In this document: positions 33,589 through 39,800 of the stretch, piece after piece
How positions within the stretch are numbered: the stretch's first letter is position 1
Layout of the letters: each line of letters begins with the position of its first letter
From: Acidobacteriota bacterium
Lineage (GTDB): Bacteria > Acidobacteriota > Thermoanaerobaculia > Thermoanaerobaculales > Thermoanaerobaculaceae
Assembly: GCA_021818005.1 (NCBI GenBank)
Contig: JAKAFI010000002.1
Location: forward strand, 1 to 42,344
DNA length: 42,344 bases
Direction: 5' to 3'
Notes under the pieces: model-generated
What the model saw: only the letters and a program-made list of their open reading frames with translations
Told to the model about the DNA's origin: nothing
The model's database searches: none
Translations under genes and position numbers: made by a program

Positions 33589-34983
33589 GTGCCCCGCTCC
33601 GCCCCCCGCTACCTGATTTGGAAGCACGGCGCGTGGTACGCCCACTTCCGGTGGGTGGACCCGGACGGCACGGTGCACTGGCCCTCCCCGCGATCGCCCT
33701 ACACCGACAAGGCGCGCGACGAGCGCCGCGCAGCCGTGTGGGCCGGTGCCGCCCGTGGGGCGTGGATCGCCGCCCGGCAGGCCAAGCTCGCCGCTGGCGG
33801 GCGCGCCGCCGCCCAGGGTCCCACCCTCGGCGACCTGGTTGCCCTGTACGAGGCCGAGGTCGGCGGACGCACCCGGTCGTGGCCGAAGGAGCGGTTCCGC
33901 GCCACGCGCCTACTCGCCGAACTCGGCGCCGGTCGGGCGGTCGCGGAGATCACGATCCCCGACGTCGTGGCCATGCGCGACCGCCTGCAGCGCCGCGAGG
34001 GCCATCTCGAGCCCGACACCCGCACGGCCCTCGACCCCAGACCGCCCGGCCGCCCCAAGGCGAGCGCGCCGCCCCGGCCCGGCGCCCGCGCCCGCCGGCG
34101 ACTCTCGCCCCGCAGCGTCAACGCCTACCTGGTGCTCCTCCAGGCCGTCATGAACTACGCCGCCCGCTCGGGCGCGGTCCCTCACAACCACCTGCGCTAC
34201 GTCCCCAAGCTCGAGGAGCCGCGCGACGAGGTCCCCGCGACCCTCTCGGCCCGCCAGCTCACGGCCGTGTTCGAGGCGCTGGCCGACTGGGAGGACTGGC
34301 GCGACGGTCTGGCGGCGGACCTCCCGCGCGAGAGCCGCACGGTCGTCCCCCTGCGCGGCATCGTGCTCCTGGCCTACTACACCGCGGCGCGCCCGTCGAA
34401 CTACCTCGCGATGCGCTGGTGCGACGTGCGGTGGCCGACGCGGGAGATCGTCTTCGAGCACACCAAGAACCTCCGCGCTGTCGCCATCCCGATGGAGGCG
34501 CCGTTGCTGTGCTACCTGAAAGGGATCTACACCGGCCAGCCGGCCACCGCCCAGGTCCACCCGGGCAACCGGACCACCCGGGGTCCATGGAAGGGCCTCT
34601 ACCACCAGTGGCGGCGGCTGCTCGACCTCGCCAACCGCCGCCTTCCCGCCGACGAGCGGATCCCGCTCGGAACGCGCCTGTACATCCTGCGCCACACGCG
34701 CGCGACGGACTGGGCCGAGGCGGGCGTGGCGCCCAAGGTCGTGGCCGACCTCCTCGGCGACCGCCTCGAGACGGTGCAGCGGTACTACTTCGGCCGGCGG
34801 GCCAGCGCCGCCCGCTACTGGGTCGATCTCGCGGCCGAGACCCCCACCCAGCGGGCGGTCAACCGCGCCGCGCTCGGGTTGAGACCGGTATCAGGAAGGG
34901 GGTCAAGGCGGGGGTCAAAAGCTGTCGCCAACACCCCGCAAACGCGGATGCGCGCGGGCGGTCGCAAAGAGCCGATGATGTAG
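33589..34983 (+). CDS. int: Tyrosine integrase adjacent to attP
   Basis: This is a 464-aa protein with GTG 33589. The catalytic domain shows R268 (TAARPSNYLAMRW), K293 (EHTKN), R368 in YILRHTRATDW and a nucleophile among Y399/Y400 (TVQRYYF). Two usual histidines are replaced: the HxxR position has Tyr (YILR) and the GH position has Asp (LLGDRLETV). The middle (about 140-175) contains a basic Pro/Arg/Ala-rich insert. The attP core lies 57 bp past its stop. A weak hairpin CCGCCACCGCCAGGCGG lies between this gene and the membrane protein. Confidence 0.85.
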   Translation: MPRSAPRYLIWKHGAWYAHFRWVDPDGTVHWPSPRSPYTDKARDERRAAVWAGAARGAWIAARQAKLAAGGRAAAQGPTLGDLVALYEAEVGGRTRSWPKERFRATRLLAELGAGRAVAEITIPDVVAMRDRLQRREGHLEPDTRTALDPRPPGRPKASAPPRPGARARRRLSPRSVNAYLVLLQAVMNYAARSGAVPHNHLRYVPKLEEPRDEVPATLSARQLTAVFEALADWEDWRDGLAADLPRESRTVVPLRGIVLLAYYTAARPSNYLAMRWCDVRWPTREIVFEHTKNLRAVAIPMEAPLLCYLKGIYTGQPATAQVHPGNRTTRGPWKGLYHQWRRLLDLANRRLPADERIPLGTRLYILRHTRATDWAEAGVAPKVVADLLGDRLETVQRYYFGRRASAARYWVDLAAETPTQRAVNRAALGLRPVSGRGSRRGSKAVANTPQTRMRAGGRKEPMM

Positions 34984-35040
34984 GTGGCGGCGGTCTTCTC
35001 CCTGAAACTCAAGGAGTTGCTGACAACGCTCTCAGCGCAC

Positions 35041-35083
35041 CTTCAAGCCGGCAGCACGGGTTCGATTCCCGTCAGGGCCGCCA
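35041..35083 (+). other. Candidate attP core: tRNA 3'-end sequence
   Basis: The bases match the 3' half of a tRNA: anticodon-side sequence CTTCAAGCCGGCAGC, a perfect T-arm (ACGGG-TTCGATT-CCCGT), a 7-base acceptor strand CAGGGCC, discriminator G and the encoded CCA. No 5' half is present, so it is not a tRNA gene but an integration core that would restore a host tRNA. The acceptor strand implies a tRNA beginning GGCCCTG, which fits tRNA-Glu, but the anticodon cannot be read with certainty. Confidence 0.75.
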
Positions 35084-35138
35084 CAACTTACGCATCATCG
35101 ACCCCACCCAGGGTCAACGCCAGGCCCTAAAGCTGACG

Positions 35139-35174
35139 AAAAAAGAGCCCGCCCCGGATCACCGGAGCGGGCTC
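35139..35174 (-). terminator. Intrinsic terminator at end of late operon
   Basis: On the minus strand, GAGCCCGC...CCGG pairs with CCGG...GCGGGCTC (35145-35174, 4-base loop). It is followed by TTTTTT (35144-35139). It lies about 50 bases after the last lysis gene and stops late transcription before attP and the integrase region, which runs in the opposite direction. Confidence 0.85.
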
Positions 35175-35221
35175 AACGCGGCGGGGAAAGGAGGAAAGCC
35201 GCCGCCAGGGGGGAACGGAAC

Positions 35222-35908
35222 TCAGGCCGTGGTGGAGTGAGGGAAGAGCAAACCGCGCACCAGCCGGTAGAGCACATCGGTGCCCACGACCGCACCGACG
35301 ATCGCCAGGAGCTCACCGGCCGTCAGCGACCCGTCTGCGACCGCGGCGGTCAGCAGCGTGCCACCGGTCACGAGCGCGTTGATGATGATCGGCCCGATAC
35401 CGTGGGCCAGGAAGTTCAGGACCACCGAGAGCTGGGGTATCAAGTTCACCAGCCATTCCCATTTGGTCGCCGACTCCAGGATCTTCTTCAACCCCTGGAC
35501 CACGCCCATGAACGTCGCCAGGACCGCGAGGATCCGCCCGACCGAGGCCGCATCGCCGTGCCAGATCACGAACCGGTCCGCCCACGCCTTGATGAGGTCC
35601 CACAGTCCCCCACCCTCCGGCGGTGGCGGTGGGGGCGGCGGTGTCGGCGCTACCGTGGGGATCGGCGTCGGTACGACCGTAGGCGTTGCCGGCGGGACCG
35701 GCGTCACCTGCGGGCACGGATCGGGCGACCAGGCATCCTGCCACGCCGCCACACAGCCGTTCGCGTCGAGCGAGCCGAAGACCATGACCGTCCCGGCCGG
35801 GTACGGTGGCGACATCACCCCGGTACAACACCCCGTGTACGCCTGCGCCGCACTCACCGCCACGAGTGCGATCACGAGCAGGCAGGCCAACAGTGAGACC
35901 CTGCGCAT
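35222..35908 (-). CDS. Secreted/membrane lysis-cluster protein with Pro/Thr linker
   Basis: This is a 228-aa protein. GAGGGAGGGA precedes ATG 35908. A Sec signal (LLACLLVIALVAVSAAQA) and a small cysteine-containing domain (CCTG...GCVAAW...PCPQ) come first. A Pro/Thr/Val linker of about 35 residues follows. The C-terminal half then has hydrophobic segments (ILAVLATFMGVVQGLKKIL, LSVVLNFLAHGIGPIIINAL, LLAIVGAVVGTDVLYRLVRGL), as in holins. The last gene before the terminator, next to endolysin, it may be a holin or a spanin-like component with an outside domain. Confidence 0.6.
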   Translation of the reverse strand: MRRVSLLACLLVIALVAVSAAQAYTGCCTGVMSPPYPAGTVMVFGSLDANGCVAAWQDAWSPDPCPQVTPVPPATPTVVPTPIPTVAPTPPPPPPPPEGGGLWDLIKAWADRFVIWHGDAASVGRILAVLATFMGVVQGLKKILESATKWEWLVNLIPQLSVVLNFLAHGIGPIIINALVTGGTLLTAAVADGSLTAGELLAIVGAVVGTDVLYRLVRGLLFPHSTTA

Positions 35909-35998
35909 AGACTCCCTCCCTCGCCCCCTTCGGGGCCGTTGTTGGGCAGCGCCAGGCGCCTCGACGAGACGCGCACGCCACCCAGTTACTTGGCTGAT

Positions 35999-36436
35999 TC
36001 AGGCCGAACGCCGGCCGAGCTCGGCGAGCCGGTTCCAGCCGAACAGCACGCGCTGGGGATGCTCGGGCCGCGTGCTCACGTCGACGTGGACGCACCCGCG
36101 CTCGAGCCCCACCCGCACGAAACCGACCGCCAGTGCCGCGGACACCAGCACGAACGCCCGCGCCGAACCCGGACACGCCACGTCGGCCGCCAGGCCGTAG
36201 CGGTGCGCCGACCCGCGCGACCCACCAACCTCAGCGTTGTGCGCCTCGCACCGGCACCCCGACGTGATCTCCAGGCCGCCCGGCCAGAGGTTGACGACGT
36301 CCAACGCCTGTGCCGCCGCTCGCATCGCCTCGAGGCGCACCACCAGGTCCTGCGAGACGTCGCCGGCACGCAACCCGAAACCACACCCACACCGGCACGC
36401 GAACTCCGCGGCGGTGAAGTGCGGGGAAAGGTCCAT
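35999..36436 (-). CDS. Endolysin, peptidase M15-type D,D- or D,L-peptidase
   Basis: This is a 145-aa protein. ATG 36436 overlaps the holin-like stop (TGATG). Zn ligands are visible: H78 in SAHRYGLAAD, D85 and H117 in CVHVDV. The N-terminal MDLSPHFTAAEFACRCGCG is the usual start of the M15A family. It would cleave peptide cross-links of the cell wall at lysis. There is no signal peptide, so release needs the holin. Confidence 0.85.
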   Translation of the reverse strand: MDLSPHFTAAEFACRCGCGFGLRAGDVSQDLVVRLEAMRAAAQALDVVNLWPGGLEITSGCRCEAHNAEVGGSRGSAHRYGLAADVACPGSARAFVLVSAALAVGFVRVGLERGCVHVDVSTRPEHPQRVLFGWNRLAELGRRSA

Positions 36437-36801
36437 CACCCGCTTTCCTCCCCGCGCTCGACGCCGCCCGCACCACTGTCCAGCCACCGGCGCGAGAACG
36501 TCGCCCCTTGGAGCTGAGCGATCTCCCGCTCATGGCGCGAGAGCGCGTCGCGAAACTCCGAGTGCTCCCGCGCGTCCTGCTCGCCCCGCTCGACCACGGT
36601 CTGGGCGAGCGAGGAGATCTTCTCCCCTAACGCCTCAAACCTCGCGGCCTGCGCCGACGAGAACAACCGGCCGGCCAGCGCCACGGCCCCCGCGAAGAGG
36701 CTCGCCAGGAGGCCGATCACGACGAACAGCACACCAATATGCTCCGCAAGGTTGTACGGATCACCGTTCGCCGAGGCGACCACCTGAGCCAGAGTTAGCA
36801 T
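36436..36801 (-). CDS. Holin-like protein with coiled coil
   Basis: This is a 121-aa protein with one clear hydrophobic span (HIGVLFVVIGLLASLFAGAVALAGRLF, about residues 21-47) and a charged coiled coil after it (RFEALGEKISSLAQTVVERGEQDAREHSEFRDALSRHEREI). It is directly upstream of, and coupled to, the endolysin. The topology suits a type-III holin or an inner-membrane spanin. ATG 36801 has GGGGGGAGG upstream. Confidence 0.65.
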   Translation of the reverse strand: MLTLAQVVASANGDPYNLAEHIGVLFVVIGLLASLFAGAVALAGRLFSSAQAARFEALGEKISSLAQTVVERGEQDAREHSEFRDALSRHEREIAQLQGATFSRRWLDSGAGGVERGEESG

Positions 36802-36876
36802 CCCGCCTCCCCCCTTACCTAGTTCTGCGCCCGCTCCGCGGTTCGCTGTCCTCTGATCGTGTCCAGCAGGTCCGCG

Positions 36877-39800
36877 TCATTCCTGCCCCCTCGACTGGCG
36901 GTACTCCTGAATCGCCGCCAGCAGCTCCTCGTCCGTGCCGCCCAGGCGGCGCCAGCGTCGCAACAGCATCCGCGCGGTGAACGGTGTGCGGTCCGGCCGC
37001 GGGTCCAACGCAACGTGGGGCGTGCCGTCCCGGGTTTGGCCGTCCCTCACGTAGAGCATCCCGGACAGGCGCTCGGCCAGCGCCGTCTTGTCGCTTCGCT
37101 CGGTCTGGCGGTGGAAGACGCTGGCGAGCGGCGCGTTGCGCTCGACCGCCTGCCACAGCGGCCGGAGTTTCTGGTGCACGCCCGCCGCCCACAACCCGTT
37201 CGACAGGTCCTGCACCAGCTCGGCCTGTGGTGGCATGAACATGTCCGCGAAGAAGTTGCTGCCGTACTGGCCAGCGTGCGAGGCGGCGTACTGAAGGCGG
37301 GAGAGCATCCCGAACGTCCCGATCTCGAAGAAGTCGTTGAGCAGGCGCTGCCCGAGGTTCGTCTCCTCGCGCTTGCGGTCCTTGAACCAGTTGCGGGCGG
37401 CGATGATCGCCTCGCCCCCGACGGCGCCGGCGAACAGCATGGTCAACAGCGGCCGGACGTTCCCCGCCTCCGCCTCCGCGATCGTGTGCCCTGTTGTGCG
37501 GGCGAACTTCCGCACGTAGGTCGAGTAGGCGAAGACCAGCCGGGACAGCGGGTGAGAGATGAGCGGCGAGCGCCCGGTCGGTGACTCCGCGATCGCGTTC
37601 ACCTGCTCGATCGTCTTCATGACGTACCGCGACGTGTCGGCATCGGTGGGCCCGCCCGCAACCATGCGGTCCACGTCCTCCCGCGAGAACCCCGCCTCGC
37701 GCTCGAGGTAGCGCCGCGCCGCGCCCTCGTCCTGGCCCCACAGCTTCCGCAGCGCCCCGCCGTCGCCCTTGCGGATCGCCTCGAGGCGGGAGCGGAGGTC
37801 TGCCTTGCAGGCGATCGCCGTTGCCTGGTTGATCTTGAGGTTCGCCCAGTTGAACGCGGTGAGCTTTCCCATCGTCCGGCTGGCCTTGCGAGCAACGCCC
37901 TCGATCCCCTCCGTCTGCGCCAGGTCTTGCATGAGGTCGTGCGTCAGGAACCCGAGTTGCCGAAACTCCGCCTCGGAAGCCGAGTTGATGCCGTGGGTGA
38001 AGGCGTGCATGAACCCCTGCACGGTCGGTTTCAACCCCAACCGGATCGCCACCGGGACCCAGCCACCCAGCAGGTTGGGGATGCTCGCAAGCGACAGGTT
38101 GGACATCGCCGTCGCGGCCTGCACCGTCTGGAACACCCGGTTGCCTTCGGCCCAGCTCGCCCATGGGTCGTCGTGCTCCCGGGCGCCCTGCAGGCGGTCC
38201 CACATGCGCACGACGACGGTCTCCGCCTTCTTCGGGTCCCACCCGGCGGAGACCAGCCGGTTGGCAACCTCGGTCAGGTAGGCCCGTTCCTCGGTCCCCG
38301 TGCGGCCGAACTGCTCGACGATGTTGATGCGGCGCGCCGCGGAGATGATGTGGTTCGTCAGCACCTCGGGATCGGTGTCGAGGACCTTGACCTTCTTCCC
38401 GTCCACGGTCAGGGTGCGCGGGAGGTTCTCCGCGACGCGGGCGTGCTCAAGCGACCCCTGCCGCTTCACCCCGAACTTCGGCCCACCGAGCTGCCAGAGC
38501 TGCTCGATCGTCATGCCGCGCGAGCGCGCCGCATCGACCATCGCGAGGTACAGCCGACCGCGGCGCGTCGACAGTGCCTCGTACGCGGCCTCGGTGAGTA
38601 TGTGCGGCACGTAGGTCTCGGGGTTGCGCGCCTTGAAGAGGCGCGGCTGATTGCCCTCGGCGCCCAACACCTCCAACTCGAGGCGCTCGGCTTCGCGGCC
38701 GATCGCCTCGTTCGCCCTGCGCCATGCGTCCGCGAACGCCTGGGTTCGCTCGTTGGACATCGCCTTGCGGTCCTCGTACGACCAGAGGAAGTTCTCCCGC
38801 AGCCAGGCGCGATCGCCATGGGTGAGCTGGCGCTGCGCCGTCCAGATCGGGTCGAGCAGGTCCGATGCCATGTGCCGCCCGCCCCACCACGCCTTCTCGA
38901 TCCGCTGGAAGAGGTCCTCGCCGACCCGGCCGGCGGCGCGCAGCATGCGCTCCGGCGGCGTCCCGCCCTCGGCCAGCTTGCGGACCATCTCCTTTGCGCT
39001 TTCGCCGAAGTCCTTGGCTCGCGCCCAGATGCCTATGCCTCGCTCGGGGGCGCCACCGCCAAGCTCGGCGCCTGGCCGGCCGCCGCCGTCCGCCGGCGCG
39101 AAGTCGTACGGGTGCGGCCCGAGCACCTTGGCCGTCTTGCCGGTCATGTTGGGCCGGCCCGCCATCCGGGCCCGCGCCTCATCGGACTCGAACAGGTCGC
39201 GCTGGTCGCCGCCCGCCGGCACGCCCGGGGCGGCCTCGCGTTCCTGGCGGTCGGCCTCGAGGCGCAGCTCCTCATCGCGGCGCGCCCGCGCCTCGTCCGG
39301 CGCCCAGAGATCGCGCTTCGCCGCTTCGTGGCCCTCGAGCTTGTTGAGCAGGACCTCCCGCTGCGCGGGCGTCAGCGCGGCGATCGCCTCATCCGTCACG
39401 CCGACCGCGCGCGCCCGCCGGCGCATCGCCTCGTCCGGGGCCGGCCCCTCCGGCCTCCGCCGGCGGGAGAACCCCGGTTCCTCCTCGACAGCGACCGGCA
39501 CGCCCTCGCCGGCCCGGCCAGTGTGGATGGCGAAGTCCGCCCGCCCGTTTGGAAACTCGTCGTCGAGCGCAAGGCGTTTCGGATCCACACGAACGGCGAC
39601 CACGGTCCCGTCCCCGTAACCCGTCCCGTCACGGACCGTGCTCAGGTAGACGTCCGGTTCCTGACCCACGAGCCGCCCGGTTCGGCGGATCTCGGCCGCC
39701 GCGTCCCTCGTGGTGCCGTGGTAGAGGGTCACGGTACCGTCGTCGTTGAGAGGAAGCCGGACGCCGCCGACCTCGACCGTCCGGCCCTTGACAGCCGGCT

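Noticed and set aside
35041-35083. A complete tRNA gene
   Set aside because: Only the T-arm and acceptor 3' strand fold. There is no matching 5' acceptor or D-arm upstream, so it is an att core and not a functional tRNA.
33339-35240. 633-codon plus-strand open frame over the integrase
   Set aside because: It overlaps the integrase in another phase, is rich in Arg/Pro, and lacks any motif, while the integrase has clear catalytic residues.
36819-36876. Small ORF between the giant protein and the holin-like gene (reads NDADLLDTIRGQRTAERAQN)
   Set aside because: It reads like protein but has no usable start or ribosome site and overlaps the giant gene's end. Too weak to call.
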